Part shown: positions 5,287 to 13,171 of the stretch, one piece after another
How the letters are laid out: every line of letters starts with the position of its first letter
Numbering within the stretch: position 1 is the first letter of the stretch
Source of the DNA: an uncultured Slackia sp.
Lineage (GTDB): Bacteria > Actinomycetota > Coriobacteriia > Coriobacteriales > Eggerthellaceae
DNA length: 20,011 bases
Reading direction: 5' to 3'
Assembly: GCA_900553775.1 (NCBI GenBank)
Contig: USEZ01000022.1
Location: 1 to 20,011, forward strand
Translations under genes and position numbers: made by a program
The notes under the pieces: model-generated
Database searches by the model: none
The model's input: the letters and a program-made list of their open reading frames with translations, nothing else
What the model was told of the DNA's origin: nothing

Positions 5287-7722
5287 TTATGCCTTGGCGA
5301 CCTGGACGATCATGGAATGGGCGTTGCCGTTGCCCTTGGCAAGCGGCGTGGGCCTGTACGTGGTGAGCGTGTTCACGCACGCGCCCTCGTCCACCTTGTC
5401 GCCGAACATATCGGCCTTATGCCATGCGCCCTGCGGGATGCCCACGGTGCCGGGAACGATACGCGGCGTGACCTTGGCCTCGATGCGGATCTCGCCTGCC
5501 GGGCTTTTCACGGAGCACATATCGCCCGAAACGATGCCGCGGCTTTCGGCGTCGGCGGGGTTGATCCACAGCTGCTGGCGCGCGACGGCCTCGAGTTCGG
5601 GGATGAAGCCGAACGACGAGTGGGTGCGGCTCTTGTGATGGAAGCCGGCGCAATACAGCGGATATTCGTCGCTCACCGAGCCGTAGCCCTGGAATCCCGG
5701 GGTGAACACGGGAATGGGATTGATAACTTCGTCTTCGGCAAGCTCCCACGTGGAGGCTATCTCGGCCAGGCGCTCGGAGTAGATCTCGATCTTGCCCGAC
5801 GGCGTTTCCAGCGGATTGGCCTCGGGGTCGTCGCGGAAGTCTTTCAGGCCGATAGCCGGGGCGAGTTCGCGCTTGTAGATGCCCTGGGCCATGATTTCGT
5901 CCCAGCTCGGCATCTCGGCGTCTTCCTCGGCTCCCGCCTCATATATCTCGCGGATCCAGTCTTCCTGAGTCTTGCCTTCGGTGAACTGGTCTTTCATGCC
6001 GAACTTATCGGCGATGTCGGCCATGACGTCGTAGCTCGTGCGGCACTCGCCGGGAGCCGCCTGGGCAGGGCCGCCCACCACGACGCCCGTGTACCACTCG
6101 GTATAGCCGTTGGTCTTCATGTTGAGCTGCTCGGAGCGCATGGCGTCGGGCAGAAGGATATCGGCATATTTCGCGGAATCGGTCATCACGGTGTCCCACA
6201 CCAAGATGAATTCGCATTTGCTTTCGTCCGAAAGGATCTCGTGCACCTTGTTGATATCGCCATGCTGGTTGGTGATGCAGTTGCCGGCATAGTTCCAGAG
6301 GAACTTGATGTCGTTGTTCAGCTGCTCGACGCCGGTGACGCCCGCATTGGTGGCCGTCATCTCTTTGCCGTGATCGACGGCATTGAGCCACTCGTAGCAC
6401 GGAATGCACGCCTTGACCGGGTTCTTTCCGCCCGGAAGACCGCCCACCAGCGACACGGAGGGCTCGGCCTCGCGCTGTCCGGTATTGGTGCCGGGAAGAC
6501 CGATCTTGCCCAAGAGGATGGGAATCATGCAGATGGCGCGGCAGGTGTCTTCGCCGTTGGTGTGGCGCTGCGGACCCCAGCCCTGAACCACGAAGGGCGC
6601 CTCGGCGGAAGTCAGATCGGCAGCGAGCGCGCGAATGGCGTCGGCAGGAATCTGGGTGATCGGAGCCGCCCACTCGGGAGTCTTTTCCACCATGTCGTAG
6701 CCCGTGCCCATGATGTAGTCTTTGTACGACTTGTTCTGGCCCTTGGCGCTTTCAGGCATGGTGTCCTCATCGTAGCCGACGCAATAGGTATCGAGGAATT
6801 CCTTGTCTACCTGGTCGTTAACGATGAATTCATGCGCGATGGCGGACGCCAGCGCCGCATCGGTGCCGGGACGGATGGGCAGCCACTCCTCGGGATGGCC
6901 CGAAGCGCTTTCGTTCATGCGATAGTCGATGTTGACGATCTTGCCGCCGCGACCCTGGACGGCTTCGCGTACGCGGGCGAAGTCCCACACGATATTCGCA
7001 CCGCCCATACGGGTTTCCGCCGGGCTGTTGCCGAACATGACCACAAGGTCGGAATTGGCTTCGGCTTCGGTCATCGAAGACGCGTACACGTCGTCGTAAG
7101 GACCGCACTCGTCGCCGTAAAGAAACGGCAGCGCGGCCGAAAGCATATTCGTGGAATAGTCGTAGCTGCGTTTGAGATAGCCGCCCAGCAGATTGAGCAA
7201 GCGGGAAGACGGATTGCCCGTAGCCGAATACATGCCCGTGGCATAGTTCACGTAGATGGCGTCGTTGCCATACGTATCGATGGTGTATTTCAGCTTATCG
7301 GCGATGGTCTGGATGGCCTCGTCCCAGCTGATCTGCTCGAATTTTCCTTCGCCGCGCTTGCCCACGCGCTTCATGGGGTACAGCAGGCGATCGGGGCTGT
7401 TCAGCCAACGGCGCATGGAGCGTCCGCGCAAGCAGGCGCGCGCCTGCAGTTCGGTGCTGCCCGTATTGTCGGATTCCATGTACTGGATCTTGCCGTCTTT
7501 GACGTGCCACTGGAACACGCAGTTGCCGCCGCAGTTGACGTTGCACTGGCTCCACGCGATGGTTTCCTCGGCGGCCTCGGGCGCCGCAGGTTCCTCGCTT
7601 TTCGGGGCGCAGCCGAACATCGAAGCGCCGCCCAGCGCGCCCGCGCCGACGACCGCCCCTGCGAAGGTGCCCTTCACGAAATTGCGTCGCGAAACGGGAT
7701 GTCCTTCGATTTCTTTCACCAT
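5287..7722 (-). CDS. Tat-exported molybdopterin oxidoreductase, catalytic subunit (DMSO reductase family)
   Basis: An 811-residue catalytic subunit using a bis-molybdopterin guanine dinucleotide cofactor. A twin-arginine signal SRRNFVKG (residues 11-18) is followed by a hydrophobic segment and MFGC (Cys38), so export is expected. Tethering as a lipoprotein is possible, but the box is not canonical. Cys60, Cys64, Cys68 and Cys97 form the N-terminal [4Fe-4S] motif. YDYSTNMLSAALPF (187-200) aligns with the GDYSTGAAQ segment of DMSO/TMAO reductases, which makes Ser190 the likely molybdenum ligand and favours an oxotransferase. The C-terminal cofactor-binding domain is complete. The ATG at 7722 has GAGGAGAGGGGG upstream; reading further upstream only adds sequence without a signal. 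It is the first gene of the operon, divergent from the LuxR gene at 7906. Substrate unknown. Confidence 0.94.
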   Translation of the reverse strand: MVKEIEGHPVSRRNFVKGTFAGAVVGAGALGGASMFGCAPKSEEPAAPEAAEETIAWSQCNVNCGGNCVFQWHVKDGKIQYMESDNTGSTELQARACLRGRSMRRWLNSPDRLLYPMKRVGKRGEGKFEQISWDEAIQTIADKLKYTIDTYGNDAIYVNYATGMYSATGNPSSRLLNLLGGYLKRSYDYSTNMLSAALPFLYGDECGPYDDVYASSMTEAEANSDLVVMFGNSPAETRMGGANIVWDFARVREAVQGRGGKIVNIDYRMNESASGHPEEWLPIRPGTDAALASAIAHEFIVNDQVDKEFLDTYCVGYDEDTMPESAKGQNKSYKDYIMGTGYDMVEKTPEWAAPITQIPADAIRALAADLTSAEAPFVVQGWGPQRHTNGEDTCRAICMIPILLGKIGLPGTNTGQREAEPSVSLVGGLPGGKNPVKACIPCYEWLNAVDHGKEMTATNAGVTGVEQLNNDIKFLWNYAGNCITNQHGDINKVHEILSDESKCEFILVWDTVMTDSAKYADILLPDAMRSEQLNMKTNGYTEWYTGVVVGGPAQAAPGECRTSYDVMADIADKFGMKDQFTEGKTQEDWIREIYEAGAEEDAEMPSWDEIMAQGIYKRELAPAIGLKDFRDDPEANPLETPSGKIEIYSERLAEIASTWELAEDEVINPIPVFTPGFQGYGSVSDEYPLYCAGFHHKSRTHSSFGFIPELEAVARQQLWINPADAESRGIVSGDMCSVKSPAGEIRIEAKVTPRIVPGTVGIPQGAWHKADMFGDKVDEGACVNTLTTYRPTPLAKGNGNAHSMIVQVAKA

Positions 7723-7905
7723 TGTTCCCCCTCTCCTCAAGGATCGTTCCTTGAAACGGTGTGAGGGCAATATAGGCAAAATACCAGGTGGACGCATCAC
7801 ATCTCACAGGTGATTTCACGCAAGGCTTCGCCTGCCGCTTGCAAGCGCAGCTCGCTTTCGGCACACTGGGACAACCCCCACCGCCGTCTGGATAGAAGGA
7901 GCCCT
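7723..7905. promoter_or_regulatory. Divergent promoter region rich in inverted repeats
   Basis: This 183-bp spacer separates the reductase operon (leftward) from the LuxR gene (rightward). Inverted repeats seen: TCAAGGA/TCCTTGA at 7737-7754 (4-base spacer, directly upstream of the reductase ribosome binding site); ATCAC/GTGAT at 7796-7814 (9-base spacer); AGGC/GCCT at 7823-7833; and the perfect 12-bp palindrome CGCTTGCAAGCG at 7836-7847. A TATATT -10-like element for the leftward operon sits at 7769-7774 with no good -35, which would suit an activator-dependent promoter. These are candidate binding sites for the neighbouring LuxR protein. None is proven. Confidence 0.45.
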
Positions 7906-9594
7906 GTGAACCGCAGCCAACTCACACCGCACGCGTCGAGCATCGGCTATGCGCTTTTCACCGTCATCAATGCCACGCAAATCTGGGGCGGGGTATTCCC
8001 CTTTCTTCCGAAAGATTTCCAGACCGACGAAGTGACGCTCACCTTCTACCTGGCCCAGACGCTCGCCTTCTGCTGCGCGTTTCTGGCAAGCATCTTCGGC
8101 GCCTACTACTTTCCCGCCCAAGCGCGCAAGATGTTCATCACCCTGAGCGCCGGCATGGTATTCACAGGCTCGGCCTGCGTCATCGCCGCAATGTACATAC
8201 CCGTCTACACGATCGCCTTCGTTTTGGTGGGCGGCGTGTCCACGGGCGTCGGCACGGCGGGCCTTTTCATGCTCTGGCAGCGCTACTTCTCGTCCATCGG
8301 CGCACGCGAAGGAAACTACCGGCTCATCACGGGCACCGCACTGGCAAGCGCGTTCTATTTCGCGCTGTATCTCATCCCCATCGCACTCACCGCGTTTCTC
8401 ATTCCCGTAGTGATACTGCCTATCTGCGCACTCTGCCTGTCGCTTTCCGCACGTCAGATGGATTTCGACCAACCTATGTTCGAAGACGTGCCGCGCGAGC
8501 ATCCTCAGGTCTATCTGCAGCTGATAAAAGACTCCCGCGCAAGCGTGCTGTGCACGACCGCCCTCGCCTTCGCAAGCGGGCTCGCCCGCGGCGTGGCCGT
8601 GATCGACCCTCAGATATCCGACGTGGTGAATTTCGCCTCCATGGCCGGGCTTCTGCTGGCCGCCGCCATCCTTATGGCGCTTTGGCTCACCTCATCGGTG
8701 CGCTTCGGACTGCGCACGATATTTCGGGCCGCCTACCCCATCGTGCTCACGGGGCTTTTGCTCTTCCCCTTTTTGCAAAAAGAAGGACTGAGCCTTTTCG
8801 CCGGGCTGACGTACATGGCGTTTTCACTCGTCGTGCTCATCATGATGATGCAATGCGCCCAAACCTCGCGCGACCGCGGCACCAACCCCGTATTCGTCTA
8901 CGGATTCTTCGGAGGAATGGCTTACTCGGCGCAGGGCGTGGGATTTCTTCTGGGGTGGTTTGCCAACGACATCGTCATTCTGGGCGTCGGGCAGACCGCC
9001 CTGCTTTCCATCGTGGCCGCCTACGTGCTGGGCATGGCGCTGTTCGTTTCCACGGGAACGCTCGTGAAATCAAACACGTCCGACGGGCCGCATCGCACCG
9101 ACTGCATCGAATTTCTCACGCCGCCTTTGCGGCTGCACGGCCGCAAAGGCCCGGCCTACGCGACCGCAAAAGACGACGGGCGTGCATCCGAACACGGTCC
9201 GAACGGCGAAATGGAGGAAAGGCCCGACTCGAAAGCCGCCGAAAAAACGGGCGGTTCGGCGGGAACGGCAACGGCGCGTGAAATGCAAGCGGGCGCCGAA
9301 CCGTCTGAGCAACCGAAGAAAACCCGCAAAGAAAAGCGCTTCGAAGGCACCGGCCACGTCATCACCGACCGCCTTTCCAAACAATGCCTGGTCGTACGCG
9401 AACAATACGGACTTTCTTCACGCGAAACGGAGGTCATGGAGCTGGTAGCACGAGGGAAATCGATGGCGTCGATCGCCGAAGAGCTTTTCATCTCGGAAAA
9501 CACCGTACGCACGCACTGCAAGCATATCTACAGCAAATTAGACATCCACTCACGCCAAGAGCTCAGCGATCTGGTGTCGAACGCGGAGCTATAG
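7906..9594 (+). CDS. LuxR-family regulator with multi-pass membrane N-terminus
   Basis: A 562-residue regulator. Residues 1 to about 388 are strongly hydrophobic with roughly 12 predicted spans, resembling a transporter-like sensor domain. About 390-490 is an unusually long polar, Ala/Gly/Lys/Glu-rich linker. About 501-560 is a GerE/LuxR helix-turn-helix (YGLSSRETEVMELVARGKS, then ISENTVRTHCKHIYSKLDIHS). There is no receiver domain, so it probably senses a ligand or membrane state directly and binds DNA from the membrane. The start is GTG at 7906, behind AGAAGGAG; in-frame sequence upstream has no ribosome binding site. It is divergent from the molybdoenzyme operon, the usual place for its regulator in this bacterial group. 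Target and inducer are inferred only. Confidence 0.9.
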   Translation: MNRSQLTPHASSIGYALFTVINATQIWGGVFPFLPKDFQTDEVTLTFYLAQTLAFCCAFLASIFGAYYFPAQARKMFITLSAGMVFTGSACVIAAMYIPVYTIAFVLVGGVSTGVGTAGLFMLWQRYFSSIGAREGNYRLITGTALASAFYFALYLIPIALTAFLIPVVILPICALCLSLSARQMDFDQPMFEDVPREHPQVYLQLIKDSRASVLCTTALAFASGLARGVAVIDPQISDVVNFASMAGLLLAAAILMALWLTSSVRFGLRTIFRAAYPIVLTGLLLFPFLQKEGLSLFAGLTYMAFSLVVLIMMMQCAQTSRDRGTNPVFVYGFFGGMAYSAQGVGFLLGWFANDIVILGVGQTALLSIVAAYVLGMALFVSTGTLVKSNTSDGPHRTDCIEFLTPPLRLHGRKGPAYATAKDDGRASEHGPNGEMEERPDSKAAEKTGGSAGTATAREMQAGAEPSEQPKKTRKEKRFEGTGHVITDRLSKQCLVVREQYGLSSRETEVMELVARGKSMASIAEELFISENTVRTHCKHIYSKLDIHSRQELSDLVSNAEL

Positions 9595-9625
9595 AATAGA
9601 CGCGCTGCCGAGCAATGCGGCCGAG

Positions 9626-9661
9626 CGCCGCGTCGCATGCGACGCAAGGGCTAACGCGGCG
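9626..9661. terminator. Nested palindromes between convergent genes
   Basis: The 56-bp gap between the LuxR and polyferredoxin stops contains a perfect 16-bp palindrome GCGTCGCATGCGACGC (9630-9645). It overlaps a second possible stem with 8-bp arms CGCCGCGT (9626-9633) and ACGCGGCG (9654-9661). Either could act as a bidirectional terminator for the convergent genes, but neither has a T-run, so this is a moderate call. Confidence 0.4.
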
Positions 9662-10823
9662 CGAATCGGAAACGCGAGCAGGCGGGACAACGCGTTTTGC
9701 CGGATTCCGCTTTGAACAATCTGCCGCATTTCTCGCACATCGCCACATCGATGGAATTGAAATGCAACGCGGGAAGCTCCTTCGTGACAAGCTCGTCCCA
9801 TCCGCCGAGGTTTTCCTGCGGACAGCTCATATAGCACAGACCGCATTGCGTGCAACGACTTGCATCATGCACCAGATATCGAGGGATGCTTTGGGCGCAC
9901 GAAGCGTCGAATGCGTCTTCCGCATCGGCGTTTTCGCGGAAAGATTCGGCATCGAAATCCTGCCCGCCGCCCGAAGCGCCCTCGACCGCACGGCCCTCGG
10001 GACCATCGGCGGCAAGCGACAGCGCTCCATGCGGGCACATATTCACGCAGATGCCGCAGCCCTTGCATGCTCCGTCTTCGATAAGCGTCCGCCAGTGCAG
10101 ATCGATGCGTTTTTCCGCAGGTGTCCGAAGATGCGCCTCGAGCAGCAGCGTCCGAGAACGCGCGGCACGAGGCGCATCGTCGGACCGCGAAAGGCGGACG
10201 GCGCCTTTTTTCACCGTATCCGCCATAGAAGCAAGCGTACGGCGTCGTTCGGCTCCCGGCCCCTCATCTCTGTCGCGCCCCGCTTTCGCATGCTCGGGAA
10301 TGCGGGGGAAGAAGCGGTGAGCGAATTCTTCGGAACCGAAAAAATCCCTGAGCTTTCCTATGGTCTCCTTCACTCGAGAAACGCACGATTCATCAGGACA
10401 TGTCTTGCAGGGGGATGTTTTCAGGACAACGGGAAGCTCGAACGCCAGGGCCGCAAGTTCATCCCAAGGAAGCGATGCCAGGCATGCCGTCACGACATCG
10501 GCCCCGCCGCCGTAGCGGTCGCAGGAAAACACGATGCAGCCGCGGGCGGATGCACGGACGGCCTCCACGCGCCCGCCATACGCCGACGAAGCGTTGATCG
10601 CCTGGGCGGGGCACGCCGTCACGCACAAACCGCAATCGGTGCATCCATGCCAATCGGGCGCCGCATCGTGAATGGACAGCCCGGCCGGGCATGCCGCACT
10701 GCATTCGTCGCACGGTGTTTTCTTCTGGATGTCGTTGAGGCACAAACCGTCGATGCGCGTCGGATGATTCTCGTGCATCCAGTAGCCGAGCGCATACAGC
10801 GCCGCCTCGTCGGCGATGCCCAT
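9651..10823 (-). CDS. Cytoplasmic polyferredoxin with C-terminal zinc-ribbon-like motif
   Basis: A 390-residue cysteine-rich protein with no signal peptide or membrane span. Near the N-terminus CDECSAAC (38-45) precedes a full ferredoxin motif C61/C64/C67/C71. A middle region holds C96, C101, CLASLPW (114-120) and C139/C142/C147. After an Arg/Asp-rich stretch come two more ferredoxin motifs, C253/C256/C259/C263 and C324/C327/C330/C334. The C-terminus has CEKC...CPAC (363-382), which looks like a zinc ribbon. It probably moves electrons in the cytoplasm or serves as an accessory factor for nearby reductases. I do not recognise the exact family. The ATG at 10823 has GGAGGAGGAG just upstream. 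It lies convergent with one membrane LuxR gene and divergent from the other. Confidence 0.85.
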   Translation of the reverse strand: MGIADEAALYALGYWMHENHPTRIDGLCLNDIQKKTPCDECSAACPAGLSIHDAAPDWHGCTDCGLCVTACPAQAINASSAYGGRVEAVRASARGCIVFSCDRYGGGADVVTACLASLPWDELAALAFELPVVLKTSPCKTCPDESCVSRVKETIGKLRDFFGSEEFAHRFFPRIPEHAKAGRDRDEGPGAERRRTLASMADTVKKGAVRLSRSDDAPRAARSRTLLLEAHLRTPAEKRIDLHWRTLIEDGACKGCGICVNMCPHGALSLAADGPEGRAVEGASGGGQDFDAESFRENADAEDAFDASCAQSIPRYLVHDASRCTQCGLCYMSCPQENLGGWDELVTKELPALHFNSIDVAMCEKCGRLFKAESGKTRCPACSRFRFAPR

Positions 10824-11573
10824 GAAACTCCTCCTCCAAGCAATCTCAAGCACAGCAAAACGCAGAATGCAGCATGCAGCGCATGGCTCATCGCGCACGA
10901 CAAACAACGCACACAAGGCGAAACGAGCGAAATGAACCGCCCTCCGATTCCGCCGCTTAAAGCTGGCCTTGACATACGACGACATCATCGCGAATCGCAA
11001 TGTCCTGTCGCTGCGATTCACGTGACTCCGCCCCGAAATACGAACTTCTAATATACGCCAGACGGAAGGAATCCGTACACGCCATCCCTCATCCTATGCG
11101 TAAAAGTGCGACATCCTTCATGCGAACGAGCTGACTTGAGACGCAGCTCGGCGATGATGAACCAGGCATCCACGAAGCGCCGCTCGCACGATGTCTCTAC
11201 TGAAAGCCGCAGTTTCAAAAGACCAGCACTCTTGGCAGGCGAAGGCAGCCAGCATTGCTGCGGCACGCACAAAAACGCATGCCGAAAAGACAATATCGCC
11301 AAGCAGCTCACCAAGACAGCAAAGCGCCACGAGCAACACACGAGCCTCGCTTCGCCCGAAAAAAGCCCCATTCGGCATACGACGAAGCCGATTGACGACG
11401 TATTGCTCGCAAAGGAATCGTCATCGTGCACGCGAAGCCCGCCGCACCTGAACAGCCCCATAAGACCCGCTTGCGGCATCCGATATATAATGCCGCGGAA
11501 TAGGAATTGCCCGTCTGGCATTCCGTAGAATATGCGATAGGAATACGGCAACGGCACCATTCGGAAGGCGACG
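10824..11573. other. 750-bp stretch without a convincing gene
   Basis: This region separates the polyferredoxin from the second LuxR gene. Open frames exist on both strands (for example 11106-11528 plus and 11048-11812 minus), but their translations have no recognisable motif, no good ribosome binding site and random-looking composition, and the minus-strand frame runs into the LuxR gene. An inverted repeat GAATCGCA/TGCGATTC with a 12-base spacer lies at 10992-11019, about 170 bases upstream of the polyferredoxin start. The LuxR promoter is probably at its right end. I see no tRNA or known RNA gene. Confidence 0.5.
11473..11496 (+). promoter_or_regulatory. -10 element within an inverted repeat upstream of the second LuxR gene
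   Basis: A consensus TATAAT at 11486-11491 lies within an inverted repeat with 7-bp arms, GCGGCAT (11473-11479) and ATGCCGC (11490-11496). No good -35 is present at normal spacing, which suits activator dependence or repression by occlusion. Transcription would start near 11498 and give a leader of about 75 bases. A second inverted repeat CGGAAT/ATTCCG (11496-11525) follows. Confidence 0.45.
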
Positions 11574-13004
11574 ATGAACAGAGAGACTTTAAAGACGCTA
11601 GTCCTTTGCACGCTCGCCATCACATGTATGGAGGCAAGCGACTGGTCGCTCAACGTTGATTTCATCGCACCCCTCACCAGGCTCGATCCCGCACTTCGCG
11701 ATCTCATTTTCATCGGAGCTTCAGCAGGCTCATGGATTGCCTTTGCCGCGGTATTCAGCAGACGCGTCATTGCCAAACATACGCGCATCCTCGCAATTGC
11801 ATCCATCGTCATCGTAGGCGCCTCGGCACTTGCAGCGGCTCTTGCAAGCTCCCCGTCGTCAACTTCGCTTTATGCCTGCGCGCTTGCTTTCTCCATAATC
11901 GGATCGGCATGGATCGCTGCCGCAACGATTCTGGCTCTTTGCCAGCTGAAATCGCCGACGCTGATAGCTTTTTGCTTCTGTACATCCCTCGGCCTCGGCA
12001 CGCTTCTTCAAAACGCATTCGGGAATATCGACCCGAATGTTCGCCTCATTGCATACTTCGCGCTCAAATGCGCAGCATTGGCACTGTCGCACACCCTGGC
12101 TTGCGCATTTCTCAGCCATACGGCAGCAGAGCCGCCTCGAGACCTGACGATTCGCCAGCCCAAATCGTTCATCGGTGCATCAAACCCCGCCTTCCTCTGC
12201 TTTTTCATCTTCGCGTTCCTCTCGGGGTTCACGCTCGCACTCGGCGCCGTCGAAGGCGTGCCGCTCAACCCCTCGTCGCTTACGCCGCTTGGATTTCTGG
12301 CGGCAGCCGCGCTTCTGCTCGCCGTCAAAAAGCAGACCTTTGTCGACTTCGTGTCTAAGACCGCAGCCTTGACCACCGTCGCAGGGCTGCTACTTGCCAT
12401 ATCCATCGGATCGACCAAAATCGCCTTTCTCGCAAACGTCGTCATGAACATAAGCAATGCATGCTTCTCGATGCTTTTCATGCTCTGCGTAACAGCGATG
12501 TGCGAGAGAAACCCCAGCGGATCGCCTACCGTCATCGCATTTTCCGAACTGCCCCAAGCAATAGGAATCTGCCTGGGGGCGTTGTCGGGGCACGCCGCCA
12601 ACGCCTTGAGCGCACAGCACCCCGAAATCACGGCACTCTTCCTTTCGGGCATGCTGGTTGCGTTCGTCGCCCTCTGCTTTGCATGGATTTCGCGATACAA
12701 GTTCACCGATATCATTTTCGATATCCAACCATTGCAGAAATCGGAAGGCAACCTTGCAGCCCATACGGCAGAGGAACCCTCCATCGAACAACGCTGTGCG
12801 AAAGTTGCCGCAGAGCGCGGGCTTACCAACAGGGAGTCGGAAATACTGGTTATGCTTGCAAAAGGCCGCAATGGAAAATTCATCGAAGACTTCTACACGG
12901 TGTCGTACAACACGGTCAAAACGCATGTGAAGCATATCTACACCAAGCTCGACGTGCATTCCCAACAAGAGCTGATCGACCTCGTTGAGCGCACATTGAG
13001 CTGA
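11574..13004 (+). CDS. LuxR-family regulator with multi-pass membrane N-terminus (second copy)
   Basis: A 476-residue regulator with the same plan as the one at 7906. Residues 1 to about 385 are hydrophobic with some 10-12 predicted spans, followed by a short polar linker. The GerE/LuxR helix-turn-helix is at 415-476 (RGLTNRESEILVMLAKGRN, then YNTVKTHVKHIYTKLDVHS). The membrane halves of the two proteins show little obvious identity, while their DNA-binding ends are close. The start is ATG at 11574 behind GGAAGG. It is convergent with the Tat flavoprotein at 13172-14905, which is its most likely target, and far from the divergent polyferredoxin. No phosphorylation domain is present. The ligand is unknown. 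Confidence 0.9.
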   Translation: MNRETLKTLVLCTLAITCMEASDWSLNVDFIAPLTRLDPALRDLIFIGASAGSWIAFAAVFSRRVIAKHTRILAIASIVIVGASALAAALASSPSSTSLYACALAFSIIGSAWIAAATILALCQLKSPTLIAFCFCTSLGLGTLLQNAFGNIDPNVRLIAYFALKCAALALSHTLACAFLSHTAAEPPRDLTIRQPKSFIGASNPAFLCFFIFAFLSGFTLALGAVEGVPLNPSSLTPLGFLAAAALLLAVKKQTFVDFVSKTAALTTVAGLLLAISIGSTKIAFLANVVMNISNACFSMLFMLCVTAMCERNPSGSPTVIAFSELPQAIGICLGALSGHAANALSAQHPEITALFLSGMLVAFVALCFAWISRYKFTDIIFDIQPLQKSEGNLAAHTAEEPSIEQRCAKVAAERGLTNRESEILVMLAKGRNGKFIEDFYTVSYNTVKTHVKHIYTKLDVHSQQELIDLVERTLS

Positions 13005-13048
13005 CGCCGCCCGATTCACCGCGCATCGAGACAATGGGGCAATGCGAA

Positions 13049-13076
13049 AAGGGCGACGCGAAAGCACGTCGCCCTT
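13049..13076. terminator. Hairpin terminator between convergent LuxR and flavoprotein genes
   Basis: Perfect 10-bp arms (AAGGGCGACG and complement) enclose an 8-base loop. On the minus strand the stem ends in four T, on the plus strand in only CCCTT. It probably terminates the flavoprotein transcript coming from the right and may also stop the LuxR transcript, which ends 44 bases to its left. Confidence 0.65.
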
Positions 13077-13092
13077 CAAGGGAGGGGAATCT

Positions 13093-13118
13093 CAGGCATG
13101 GCCTGCCAAGTTGGCAGG
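13093..13118. repeat. Two overlapping palindromes downstream of the flavoprotein gene
   Basis: CAGGC-ATG-GCCTG (13093-13105) overlaps CCTGCCAA-G-TTGGCAGG (13102-13118), an almost perfect 17-bp dyad. They share bases, so only one can form at a time. The near-absent spacer of the second favours a protein-binding site over an RNA hairpin. Function unknown. Confidence 0.4.
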
Positions 13119-13171
13119 AAACCATCCCATAAGACGAAATAGGTTAGTGCAGCACAAGCTTCGAGAGGATG

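Noticed and set aside
5317..7764. Long plus-strand open frame opposite the molybdoenzyme gene
   Set aside because: Its translation is His/Ala/Val-rich with no motif or ribosome binding site. It exists because the high-GC coding strand avoids stops on the opposite strand; the minus-strand frame has clear Tat, Fe-S and cofactor motifs.
11106..11528. Plus-strand 140-codon frame in the 750-bp gap
   Set aside because: Composition looks random (Ser/Arg/Lys/Pro mix), with no ribosome binding site and no motif.
11048..11812. Minus-strand open frame in the 750-bp gap
   Set aside because: No ribosome binding site, no recognisable motif, and it overlaps the N-terminal coding part of the LuxR gene by over 200 bases.
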